Positions 56,173 to 64,000 of a stretch of 64,000 nt of DNA are shown piece by piece (the stretch's first letter is position 1; each line of letters starts with the position of its first letter). Origin of the DNA: Bacteroidota bacterium. Its GTDB lineage: Bacteria > Bacteroidota > Rhodothermia > Rhodothermales > Bin80. Location of the stretch: NCBI GenBank assembly GCA_026708685.1, contig JAPOUL010000071.1:1-64000 (forward strand). Reading direction: 5' to 3'. The translations under genes and the position numbers were made by a program. The notes under the pieces were generated by a model. It was given only the letters and a program-made list of their open reading frames with translations, was not told where the DNA came from and did no database searches.

Positions 56173-57301
56173 TTCTCCATCCATTCCTAAGTACACAGGC
56201 AAGGAATGGGAAATCAAACCACTTGATGCCCTCTCTTTTGACGATGTGCTTAAGAAAGTGGTGGGTACTGTAACACAAACTCCCACACACCCAGCCACAG
56301 AGATCCCTGCATGTCTGGTTAATTCTATTCAGTGTGGGGACTCTGAATTCGTACTCAAGCAGTTGCCCAACAATTCTGTTGATCTTGTTGTTACATCTCC
56401 ACCCTACTACCAACAACGATCCTACAACAATGGACAAACCATCGGAGATGAGGTGTCCGTAGAAAAATACACGGATTCTCTGATGGATGTTTTCCGAGAG
56501 GTTGTCAGGGTCGTGAAACCATCAGGTAACATTGTCTACAACTTGGGGGATAAATATGTAAATAAGTCCCTACTGCTTGTTCCATTCAGGTTCGCAATCA
56601 AGGCAACCACCCAAGAAAGTGTCATTTTGGTGAACAACATTACATGGGCAAAGAGCAACCCTACTCCCCGCCAGTTTGACCGCAGACTCGTTAGTAGTAC
56701 AGAGCCGTTCTTTCATTTTGCGAAGGGGAGCGATTACTACTATGATCGTGATGTGTTTTTCGAAAACAAGGACAGGGAACGGCTCCACAAGGCATCCCCT
56801 AAAATAGGTCAGGGATACAGACAGAAGATTGACGGATCAGACCTTTCCGCCGAAGAAAAGAGGGATGCCCACCAGAGCCTCGATAAAGTCATCAAGGAGG
56901 CACAGTCTGGGCAAATACAGAGTTTTCGCATGAAGATACGGGGGGTTCATGCCGAAGCGTTCGGAGGTGAGCAGGGTGGGCGGAACTCACAGATACGGGA
57001 CAGGGGATTTACGATTATACGGCTTTATGGACGTGCGATGAAAAAAGATGTGATGCACTGCGCTGTGGAATCTGTGCCCAACATAAGACACACGGCCATG
57101 TACCCCGAAACCATAATTCGGGAGTTGGTCAAAATGTTAGCACCTGACAATGGGATTGTGCTGGATCCATATATGGGGAGTGGCACCACCGCTCTTGCGG
57201 CCATGAGGGAGGGGCGGAGATTTGTCGGTATCGATATTGAACCGTCCTACTGCGAACTGGCAAACAACAGAATTTCTAATTACATCAACCGAAATGCTTA
57301 A
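56162..57301 (+). CDS. beta-class DNA methyltransferase (N4-cytosine or N6-adenine)
   Basis: The product has 379 residues from the ATG at 56162; an upstream GTG at 56117 is inside the transposase gene. Catalytic motif TSPPYYQQRSY (residues 78-88) precedes the AdoMet motif DPYMGSGTT (~335-343) and FVGIDIEPSYC: the beta-class order typical of type II modification enzymes. An SPPY motif is more common for N4-cytosine enzymes. The ~220 residues between hold the target-recognition region. It protects host sites from the endonuclease encoded next, whose start overlaps its end by 8 bp. Confidence 0.93.
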   Translation: MIRNSPSIPKYTGKEWEIKPLDALSFDDVLKKVVGTVTQTPTHPATEIPACLVNSIQCGDSEFVLKQLPNNSVDLVVTSPPYYQQRSYNNGQTIGDEVSVEKYTDSLMDVFREVVRVVKPSGNIVYNLGDKYVNKSLLLVPFRFAIKATTQESVILVNNITWAKSNPTPRQFDRRLVSSTEPFFHFAKGSDYYYDRDVFFENKDRERLHKASPKIGQGYRQKIDGSDLSAEEKRDAHQSLDKVIKEAQSGQIQSFRMKIRGVHAEAFGGEQGGRNSQIRDRGFTIIRLYGRAMKKDVMHCAVESVPNIRHTAMYPETIIRELVKMLAPDNGIVLDPYMGSGTTALAAMREGRRFVGIDIEPSYCELANNRISNYINRNA

Positions 57302-58379
57302 AAAACTTTTAGATCGCGCAACCACCATGGATGCAGATGACATAGAAGTTCGGCAAGAACACAAACACCTGCTGGACATCATTGTGGATAACGCATGCAG
57401 TGGGCGACAGAAGGCTGTACTTGCGGTCACCTTAACCCTATTACTCAAGAAGCACATCTCCCCTGAACAAGACATCAGGTATCACATGGATAGGATGGAG
57501 GGGGGATTTTCAGGGAGGGGATTGGATCATAGAGAAGTCACTCCCTTTCTAAAAAAAGAAGACTTTCCATATATGGCTTCGGGTTCAGGATGGTTGACGC
57601 GATCACTTGAACAGGCAGTGCCATACACTCTCGAGTATACGGGTGCTATAAAGCCCCCCGAACTGAAAACGGCTTTCCTCACTTTGGTGAACGATTTACC
57701 CGATACGGATGTGGTGCCGTATATTTTATACGTGCTTCGGAAGTTATTCGATTGGCGTATGGTGAATGCATCCATCACTTTGGCGAAGCCAACAAACCGT
57801 AGTATTATGGAAATCATTCACATGGTTGAAGAACACTGGAACGCACATCAACCAGGAGTTGCCAAAATACCCGTAATTGCTATATGGGCTGCGTACAAGT
57901 GTCTGCTCTCTGAGGTGTGCAGATTCCGAGACTGCTCGTTGGATGAAATCAGGTCACACACATCTGCCGACAAAGACAGGTGGATGGGAGACGTTCAGAT
58001 CATCGGCATTGACGGCAATCCTGTGGAAGCTGTCGAAATCAAGCACAACATCAATCTGAGTGTATCTTTGGTGGCGGGCTTCAAGAATAAGATTGCTGGC
58101 TCTGGACTTAGTCGATTCTATATCCTAAGTACGCGTGAGGATGTCCCTGCGGAAGATCTTGCGGAGATCACCGAGATTTTAATCGAAATACGATCACAGT
58201 ATGGTTGCCAGGTGATCATCAATGGGGTGAGTTCAACATTGAAGTACTATCTGAGGCTCATCAAAAGCCCTGATCAGTTTATCCGCGAATACGCAACAGC
58301 CATTGAGTCGGACAAAGAGATACCATATCCACTCAAGATTAAGTGGAATGAACTAAACTCATACGAGGCGGATGAATGA
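57294..58379 (+). CDS. type II restriction endonuclease, SacI-family-like
   Basis: The product has 361 residues from the ATG at 57294; the frame is open back to 57222 inside the methyltransferase gene. The block GLDHREVTPFLKKEDFPYM with SGWLTRSLEQAVPYTLEYTG (~77-116) recalls the SacI restriction enzyme family. A PD-(D/E)xK-like site is visible at GDVQIIG (Asp233) and EAVEIKH (Glu248, Lys250). If the family is right, the target could be GAGCTC-like, but specificity cannot be read from sequence. Position directly after a methyltransferase supports the role. Confidence 0.75.
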   Translation: MLKKLLDRATTMDADDIEVRQEHKHLLDIIVDNACSGRQKAVLAVTLTLLLKKHISPEQDIRYHMDRMEGGFSGRGLDHREVTPFLKKEDFPYMASGSGWLTRSLEQAVPYTLEYTGAIKPPELKTAFLTLVNDLPDTDVVPYILYVLRKLFDWRMVNASITLAKPTNRSIMEIIHMVEEHWNAHQPGVAKIPVIAIWAAYKCLLSEVCRFRDCSLDEIRSHTSADKDRWMGDVQIIGIDGNPVEAVEIKHNINLSVSLVAGFKNKIAGSGLSRFYILSTREDVPAEDLAEITEILIEIRSQYGCQVIINGVSSTLKYYLRLIKSPDQFIREYATAIESDKEIPYPLKIKWNELNSYEADE

Positions 58380-58436
58380 AATGAGCCATAAGATTCTCAC
58401 GATGAGTGATCCAACATTCCTTCAAAAACCCAACAT

Positions 58437-58464
58437 TTTTAGTACAATTAAGTATATAATTCCC
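58437..58464 (-). repeat. right terminal inverted repeat (28 bp)
   Basis: Exact reverse complement of 55143-55170, 57 bp after the endonuclease stop. Confidence 0.93.
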
Positions 58465-58472
58465 AAAATTTG
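58465..58472. other. right 8-bp target-site duplication
   Basis: AAAATTTG, identical to 55135-55142. Removing the element and one copy would restore an uninterrupted intergenic sequence. Confidence 0.9.
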
Positions 58473-58715
58473 GATGATTTTCAAATCCATCTGAATGTTT
58501 CTGTAAGCCGTCTTAGTGATCACGTTGAATAATGACATGAGAGTTTCATAAAATCCTCCAGCAATTGGAGCTGGTAGATCGTCTTAATATAGAATAGACG
58601 AACGCTGATACTGTTTTTAGAGTTGAACTGATCTGTGATTCCAAAGGCATTCAAGATTCATAATCTGGTGTCTGAACTGCTTCATCATGATGTAGCATTC
58701 CATTGCTGATCCCCC

Positions 58716-59363
58716 ATGCTATTAAGTCCTGCAATTCAAGATTACCTGAAGGTCATTTTTACCATTCAGGAAGAACATTCGCTGGTGACAACCAACGATA
58801 TCGCCCGTGCATTGAATGTTTCGGCAGCGTCCGTCACAGGGATGATCAAACGCTTGGATCAAATGCAACTGGTCATTCATGAGTCCTATAAAGGAGTCAA
58901 ACTGACCACATCTGGTGAAAAAATAGCACTCGAAATTATTCGTCATCACCGCCTGCTGGAAACCTACCTCCGCGAAATCATGGGCTACCCCTGGGAAACC
59001 CTCCATGAAGAAGCCGAACATCTGGAGCATCATATTTCCGAAGAGTTTGAAGAGCGTATGGATGCATTGCTCGGACATCCGACTCATGATCCCCACGGAC
59101 ATCCGATTCCAACAACCGATCTAAAAATTGAACGTGCAGCCACGATCCCACTTTCAAAAGCTCCAGACAATCAGACGCTTACCATTTATCATCTTTCGGA
59201 TACAGATTCATCCATCTTGCACTTGGCGGAATCGATTGGACTCATGCCTGGATGTGAGGTGCAGATTTTAGAACGAAGTCAGGATGGGATGACTGTTCGA
59301 GTCCAGAATCAGGATGAATTTATTCACCATGAAGTTGCCAGCAGCATTTATGTCATCTCCTAA
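58716..59363 (+). CDS. DtxR/MntR family metal-dependent transcriptional regulator
   Basis: The product has 215 residues. Winged-helix N-terminus (IQDYLKVIFTIQEEH, TTNDIARALNVSAASVTGMIKRL), metal-binding dimerisation domain (HHRLLETYLREIMGYPWETLHEEAEHLEH) and a C-terminal FeoA/SH3-like domain (LHLAESIGLMPGCEVQILERSQDGMTVRV). It senses iron or manganese and represses uptake genes. No transporter is adjacent. Its last 4 bases overlap the end of the convergent arginase gene. Confidence 0.92.
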   Translation: MLLSPAIQDYLKVIFTIQEEHSLVTTNDIARALNVSAASVTGMIKRLDQMQLVIHESYKGVKLTTSGEKIALEIIRHHRLLETYLREIMGYPWETLHEEAEHLEHHISEEFEERMDALLGHPTHDPHGHPIPTTDLKIERAATIPLSKAPDNQTLTIYHLSDTDSSILHLAESIGLMPGCEVQILERSQDGMTVRVQNQDEFIHHEVASSIYVIS

Positions 59364-60253
59364 AGAATTGTTTTTCCCAGAAGCGATTCAATCAGCCCAA
59401 CAGCCAGTTCTGCAGTCCTGTTACGCACATCAACGATTGGATTGATTTCTACGATTTCAGCCGATGAAAGGCGACCATCTTCGGCGATCAGTTCCATCAG
59501 TAGATGAGCCTCGCGAGGCTGTAGACCGCCTTCAACAGGTGTACCAACCCCAGGAGCAAAATAAGGATCAATACTGTCTACATCAAAACTGACATGTATG
59601 TCCTGATGATGTCGTAGGTGTGTCAGGGCAGATTTGGCCACATCGGCAATTCCTCGTTCATCAATGTCTCGCATCGTATAAATTTCCATGTTGGATTCCT
59701 GTAGTACACGACGCTCCTCCACATCTAGATCACGGAGTGCAATGATGACAACATCCTGTGAATGGAGTTTCACTCCGGGGCGACCTACATCAATTAATGC
59801 ATCAGGACCATGCCCACGCAGAATGGCCAGAGGCATGCCATGGATATTTCCACTGGGCGAAGATTCTGGAGTATTGCAGTCGCCGTGAGCATCAATCCAT
59901 AAGACCCCTTTTGATCGATCATGGGTGGCTCCACCGATACTTCCGATGGAGATAGAATGGTCACCACCCATGATCAAGGGAAACCTGTCATGTGCAAGAG
60001 AATGACGCACATCGTCATACAACAAAGCACATGTATCCCGAATCGGAGTTACATAATCATCATGGGGGGGGAGGGAATCGCGATGAGCCGTGGGGATATT
60101 GCCACAATCCTTGACGCGATGTCCTAAACGTCTGAGACGATCTGCCAATCCCGCATATCGCAGTGCACTGGGCCCCACATCAACCCCACGCAGGCTCTGA
60201 CCGAGATCCAGTGGAACCCCGATGATGCGAATATCTAAAAGTTGCTGATTCAT
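59360..60253 (-). CDS. rocF: arginase
   Basis: The product has 297 residues from the ATG at 60253 (MNQQLLDIRIIGVPLDLGQS); a longer opening to 60310 is not family-like. Manganese ligands are seen in MGGDHSISIGSI, WIDAHGDCNTPESSPSGNIHGMPL (in pieces) and VSFDVDSIDPYFAPGVGTPVEGG. The PLDLGQSLRGVDVGPSALRYAGL start is that of arginases rather than agmatinases. It converts arginine to ornithine and urea. Confidence 0.93.
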   Translation of the reverse strand: MNQQLLDIRIIGVPLDLGQSLRGVDVGPSALRYAGLADRLRRLGHRVKDCGNIPTAHRDSLPPHDDYVTPIRDTCALLYDDVRHSLAHDRFPLIMGGDHSISIGSIGGATHDRSKGVLWIDAHGDCNTPESSPSGNIHGMPLAILRGHGPDALIDVGRPGVKLHSQDVVIIALRDLDVEERRVLQESNMEIYTMRDIDERGIADVAKSALTHLRHHQDIHVSFDVDSIDPYFAPGVGTPVEGGLQPREAHLLMELIAEDGRLSSAEIVEINPIVDVRNRTAELAVGLIESLLGKTIL

Positions 60254-60351
60254 GACGGTTGAAAATATATGACACTTACCCCGAAAGTATTTTGTATTTT
60301 TGGATTCCAATGGGCATCCATCATGTTTGCCATGTTTTATTTGATTACTGA

Positions 60352-62154
60352 ATGCAATCCCTCACACGGCTAAACCATTATTTTATACGCTATTGGCGGC
60401 TCTACGTACCAGGATTACTGTTTACGATGATCTCAGCAGTCTTTGCGATAGCAGTACCCGTCGTTGTTCGCCAAGCCATTGACAGCCTACCCAAGTTTGA
60501 GAGAATTTACAGGCAATTTGAAGCCACCGCCATTGAGCACCCGCTCTACTGGGATTTCTTCTGGACCATTCTCATCTTTGGACTGGTCATCATTGCACTC
60601 AGTCTCTCCAACGGTTTTTTTACGTTTTTGATGAGACAAACCGTAGTGGTTGCTTCGCGTCATATTGAATTCGATATTCGGAATACTCTCTATGAACACC
60701 TTCAGAAACTCTCCAACAGTTTTTATCATCACACCAAAACGGGAGATGTCATCACCCGAGCTACCAGTGACATTGAACAGGTACGGCGCTATATCGGTCC
60801 TGCCATCATGTACATTACCCGAGCACTGGTGATCGTCATTGCGGCCATCACAGCCATGCTGGTGATCTCTCCAACCCTGACCATGTATGCCCTGATGCCT
60901 TTGTCCCTTTTGGCGGTTTCGATCTTTGTGGTTGCACAACTGGTTCATAAACGAAGTGAAGCACTGCAGCGTCAGTATGCCCAGCTGACAAGCCGGGTTC
61001 AGGAAACGCTTTCTGGAATTCGCCTCGTCAAGGCGTATGCCAGAGAAACTACCGAAACGCAGGCGTTTGAGCAAGAAAGCAGATTGTACAAGATAAAAAT
61101 GCTTGGACTCGCACGGGTGGAAGCCGCATGGAGACCCGTCTTTTTGGTGGTCGTTGGACTTTCCGAAATCATGGTGGTGTGGATAGGGGGACAGTTGGTC
61201 GCTGATGGCATCATTACCATTGGCAATGTAGCGGAATATATTATATACGTTGCCCTGATGACATGGCCTGTCGCCGCGTTTGGGTTGGTGATTTCAATGA
61301 TGCAACGTGCAAGTGCATCAGCGGAAAGAATTTATGAAGTGCTGGATCAAGATCCAGATATTTCGGACACCTCCCTTACAGATCCATTGATCCAAACAAT
61401 AGACGGATGCGTGACATTTGACCGAGTATCCTTTCGGTATCAGGATGGATTACCCTACGCCCTTGAAGATATATCGTTTCAGGTCCCCGCGGGCCAAAGC
61501 CTCGCCATCGTGGGGCGAACTGGTTCTGGAAAAACGACACTCATTGATTTAATCTGCCGATTATATGAACCAACCCATGGGCACATCTCCATTGATGATC
61601 AAGATCTCCAAAAACTCCCCCTGGCAACTCTGAGAGACAGCATCGGCTATGTTCCACAGGATGTTTTTCTGTTTAGTGATACGATTGGCAATAATATTGC
61701 TTTTGGAACAGTGGATGCAACCGAGGATGAGATTCTACAGTCATCGCTTGAGGCAGAGCTCCATGAAACCATCGTGGAATTTGCGGATGGACTTGATAGC
61801 GAAGTCGGAGAAAGGGGTGTCTCCCTCTCGGGAGGTCAGGCACAACGCACGACCATTGCACGGGCACTGATTCGTAATCCGAGAATCTTAATACTTGATG
61901 ACGCATTAAGCAGTGTGGATACTAAAACCGAGAATCGAATTCTGGAACACTTACGAAGAAGACATGGACATCATACCATGTTTCTGATTAGCCATCGAAT
62001 TTCAAGTATACGAGGAGCCGATCAGATTATTGTTCTTGAACAGGGGAGAATTGCTGAGCGGGGAACGCACGAATCGTTGATGGAGTCCGAAGGACTTTAT
62101 GCACAAATGTATCAGCGTCAATTACTTGAAGAGCGACTAGAAGCTATACAATAA
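60352..62154 (+). CDS. ABC exporter, fused permease and ATPase (MsbA/LmrA-like)
   Basis: The product has 600 residues. Six membrane helices in ~1-330, including the YEHLQKLSNSFYHHTKTGDVITRATSDIE coupling region, then an ATPase with VGRTGSGKTT (Walker A), VSLSGGQAQRTTIARALIRNP (signature) and ILILDDALSSVD (Walker B, with Asp in place of the catalytic Glu). The loss of the glutamate suggests a degenerate site, as in heterodimeric exporters. The partner is probably the second exporter starting at 63095. Confidence 0.92.
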   Translation: MQSLTRLNHYFIRYWRLYVPGLLFTMISAVFAIAVPVVVRQAIDSLPKFERIYRQFEATAIEHPLYWDFFWTILIFGLVIIALSLSNGFFTFLMRQTVVVASRHIEFDIRNTLYEHLQKLSNSFYHHTKTGDVITRATSDIEQVRRYIGPAIMYITRALVIVIAAITAMLVISPTLTMYALMPLSLLAVSIFVVAQLVHKRSEALQRQYAQLTSRVQETLSGIRLVKAYARETTETQAFEQESRLYKIKMLGLARVEAAWRPVFLVVVGLSEIMVVWIGGQLVADGIITIGNVAEYIIYVALMTWPVAAFGLVISMMQRASASAERIYEVLDQDPDISDTSLTDPLIQTIDGCVTFDRVSFRYQDGLPYALEDISFQVPAGQSLAIVGRTGSGKTTLIDLICRLYEPTHGHISIDDQDLQKLPLATLRDSIGYVPQDVFLFSDTIGNNIAFGTVDATEDEILQSSLEAELHETIVEFADGLDSEVGERGVSLSGGQAQRTTIARALIRNPRILILDDALSSVDTKTENRILEHLRRRHGHHTMFLISHRISSIRGADQIIVLEQGRIAERGTHESLMESEGLYAQMYQRQLLEERLEAIQ

Positions 62155-62155
62155 G

Positions 62156-63082
62156 ATGATGGAATTTATACCACTGGGAACGTCTTCCGCATCCATTGTT
62201 CAGGATCGTGGACTGTCTTCGTATGTCCTAAAATGCAATGGAGATGTCTTTCTGTTTGATTGTGGGGATGGAACACAGTTTCGCCTCCGCAAGGCCAAGA
62301 TTCGACTCAATCGCATTCAGGCGGTTTTTATTTCCCACTTGCATGGTGATCACTATCTGGGTCTCTTTGGAATCTTGGTTTCCATGTCCCTCGCACGCCG
62401 AACTCGTCCCCTCATTATGATCGCTCCAGAGCAACTTCAGCATAAAATCCATACGGTATTAGGCATCCATGGTGAGGTTGTAGATTTTCCAGTAGAGTAT
62501 GTCAGTTTGGAGGACAGTTTTGAATTCGGTGAAGTGTATTCTGACCATCACATTCAAGTCACGGCACATGCACTGGATCATGGCATATTCTGTGTTGGAT
62601 ATCGCGTGGAAAAGCAGGATCAACATAGAGTTAATGGAACACTGGCACATCGTTTAGGGATCACGAAACCCGAAGAGTTCCAAAGACTCTCTAAAGGTGA
62701 GACGATTCAATTGCCGGATGGCCAAGAGATCTCTCCCGATCAGGTCATCAACCAGGAAAAAACCATCTTTGCCTATGTTTCTGATACCCGTCCATGCCAA
62801 GCAGCCGTAGACTTGGCTAAAAATGCCGATCTGATGGTGCATGAAGCGACCTTCAGCCACACTGATGAAAAGCGTGCCATAGCAACGAAGCACGCCAGTG
62901 CACTGGATGCGGCAAAGGTGGCTCAGTCGGCTGGTGCAAAGAAATTATTACTGACACACTTCAGTGCAAGATATCCCGATGTGACGGTTCTTGAGAACGA
63001 GGCCTGTACCATCTTTCCACATTCAGAGATTGCCGAAGAATTTCGAGTCTACCGAATTGACCCAGATTTTGAAGGAAGATAG
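62156..63082 (+). CDS. rnz: ribonuclease Z
   Basis: The product has 308 residues and starts 1 bp after the ABC exporter stop. Metallo-beta-lactamase motif FISHLHGDHYLGLFG (HxHxDH), then ALDHGIFCVGYRVE, YVSDTRPC, LMVHEATFSH and LLLTHFSARY. It trims the 3' trailer of precursor tRNAs, an activity of note because the tmRNA here also lacks a fully encoded CCA. It sits between the two exporter genes. Confidence 0.94.
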   Translation: MMEFIPLGTSSASIVQDRGLSSYVLKCNGDVFLFDCGDGTQFRLRKAKIRLNRIQAVFISHLHGDHYLGLFGILVSMSLARRTRPLIMIAPEQLQHKIHTVLGIHGEVVDFPVEYVSLEDSFEFGEVYSDHHIQVTAHALDHGIFCVGYRVEKQDQHRVNGTLAHRLGITKPEEFQRLSKGETIQLPDGQEISPDQVINQEKTIFAYVSDTRPCQAAVDLAKNADLMVHEATFSHTDEKRAIATKHASALDAAKVAQSAGAKKLLLTHFSARYPDVTVLENEACTIFPHSEIAEEFRVYRIDPDFEGR

Positions 63083-63094
63083 ATCGCTCCCTGT

Positions 63095-64000
63095 ATGCGT
63101 ACGGAAAAAGGTCTGGACGGACAATTATTGAAGCGCATTGTGGGCTATCTGATGCCCTATAAGCATTGGGTCATCCTTGCTTTTTGTTTAGTACTGGTAG
63201 TTTCCTTTTTGGGGCCTCTACGACCATGGCTGATTAGCATTGCGATTGATCAGCATATTGTGACTGGCGAACTAGATGGATTGTACCTATTGATCTATGC
63301 ATTGTTAGGAGCTATTGTACTGGAGGGAGTTCTTGGGTATGCCAATGCATATTTTACGCAGTGGATCGGCCAACAGGCGATTTATGATGTTCGGGTTCGC
63401 GTGTTTCGTCATGTACAGAAGCAGTCACTTTCCTTTTTTGACAAAACCCCAATCGGTCGGTTGATCACCCGTACCACATCGGATGTGGAGGCACTGGCGG
63501 ATGTATTATCTGCTGGAATTGTCGTGATCATGGGTGATATGTTTAAACTACTATTCATTGCGGCATTTATGTTCAGCCTCAACTGGGTGCTTGCCATCGT
63601 AACTCTCGGGGTGATGCCATTTATGGTACTGGTGACTATGTGGTTCAAGCGCAATGTACGCGGCCAATACCGTGAGACGCGCAAACAGGTGGCACGTCTG
63701 AATTCGTTCATGCAGGAGCATGTGACTGGGATGTTGATTGTCCAACTCTTTGGACGCGAAAAAGTAGAGATGAAACGGTTTGAACACATTAATGATGAAC
63801 ACCAGACAGCCCAGCTCAAAACGGTCTTTTATCACTCCATCTTTTGGCCAGCTGTGGATATCATTGCGTCAACTGCCATTGGATTTATTTTATGGACCGG
63901 TGGGGTAAGTGCCATCGGTGGAGCTCTCACCGTTGGAGTTCTGATTGCATTTATTCAGTACTGTCGGCAGTTCTTTGAGCCGATTCGTAACCTGTCGGAA
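63095..64000 (+). CDS. ABC exporter, permease part (3' end beyond window)
   Basis: ATG at 63095 opens a frame with no stop to the window edge, 302 codons so far: RTEKGLDGQLLKRIVGYLMPYK, PLRPWLISIAIDQHI, QSLSFFDKTPIGRLITRTTSDVEAL and AFIQYCRQFFEPIRNLSE. This is the membrane domain of a type I ABC exporter; the ATPase half lies outside. It is 12 bp after rnz and is the likely heterodimer partner of the exporter at 60352. Confidence 0.92.
   Translation, partial: MRTEKGLDGQLLKRIVGYLMPYKHWVILAFCLVLVVSFLGPLRPWLISIAIDQHIVTGELDGLYLLIYALLGAIVLEGVLGYANAYFTQWIGQQAIYDVRVRVFRHVQKQSLSFFDKTPIGRLITRTTSDVEALADVLSAGIVVIMGDMFKLLFIAAFMFSLNWVLAIVTLGVMPFMVLVTMWFKRNVRGQYRETRKQVARLNSFMQEHVTGMLIVQLFGREKVEMKRFEHINDEHQTAQLKTVFYHSIFWPAVDIIASTAIGFILWTGGVSAIGGALTVGVLIAFIQYCRQFFEPIRNLSE

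Larger units (their letters stand above)
55143..58464 (+). mobile_element. complete IS1595/ISXO2-type transposon carrying a restriction-modification system
   Basis: 3322 bp. The ends are perfect 28-bp inverted repeats starting GGGAATTATATACTTAATTG (left 55143-55170; right 58437-58464), flanked by exact 8-bp direct repeats. Inside, three genes run in one direction with overlapping ends: transposase, beta-class DNA methyltransferase and restriction endonuclease. Everything needed for movement and for restriction-modification appears intact. Passenger genes are known in the IS1595 family in general; a full restriction-modification pair fused into the transposase operon is unusual. Confidence 0.93.

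Overview
The window comes from a member of the Bacteroidota/Rhodothermota/Balneolota group, most likely a marine or halophilic Rhodothermota- or Balneolota-like bacterium. Four things point there. The translation operon has the Bacteroidota-type order (tuf-S10-spc-alpha with secY-map-infA-rpmJ-rpsM). S14 and L36 are zinc-ligand-free forms. Secreted proteins end in type IX secretion (T9SS) sorting domains. The window also holds a type III glutamine synthetase, a GWxTD protein and a 30-residue AURKAIP1/COX24-like basic protein. Few genes have a strong Shine-Dalgarno sequence. The species cannot be named from sequence alone.

Layout: 1-15.7 kb is one dense ribosomal superoperon, from the tail of tuf through rplQ, whose L17 product has a remarkable ~290-residue acidic extension. 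16.4-24.6 kb is mixed chromosome: an ADP-ribosylglycohydrolase, a TIM-barrel isomerase-like protein, tmRNA (reverse strand), a lipoprotein and hydrolase pair, YtxH, YaaA, TauE/SafE, an ABC ATPase and a GTDC1/QTMAN-like glycosyltransferase. 24.7-28.0 kb is a decay and repeat zone: a 223-bp tandem array, small inverted-repeat elements and a frameshifted AlbA_2/Schlafen-type regulator. 28.4-38.9 kb returns to housekeeping and secreted functions (MazG-like, GWxTD, asnS, nitroreductase, glnN, a secreted GH16 laminarinase-like enzyme), with a T9SS-domain relic and a membrane coiled-coil gene broken by a 43-bp duplication.

39.4-51.2 kb is a reverse-strand operon that looks like a defence locus. In transcription order it carries a large Eco57I-like DNA methyltransferase, three tandem HTH-ImmA/IrrE peptidase paralogues (one with its zinc motif destroyed), a decayed and an intact DUF4411 PIN-like gene, and a PLD-nuclease/SNF2 helicase fusion. 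Most junctions overlap by a few bases. 51.7-54.6 kb encodes a secreted spondin/Calx-beta-like protein bracketed by two copies of the small inverted-repeat element.

55,143-58,464 is a complete transposon: an IS1595/ISXO2-type transposase followed, with overlapping reading frames, by a beta-class DNA methyltransferase and a restriction endonuclease that resembles the SacI family. It has 28-bp perfect terminal inverted repeats and an exact 8-bp target duplication. A self-mobile restriction-modification system and the PLD/SNF2-methyltransferase-ImmA-PIN operon are the two most interesting systems here. The window ends with a DtxR-type regulator, arginase, an ABC exporter, ribonuclease Z and the start of a second ABC exporter.
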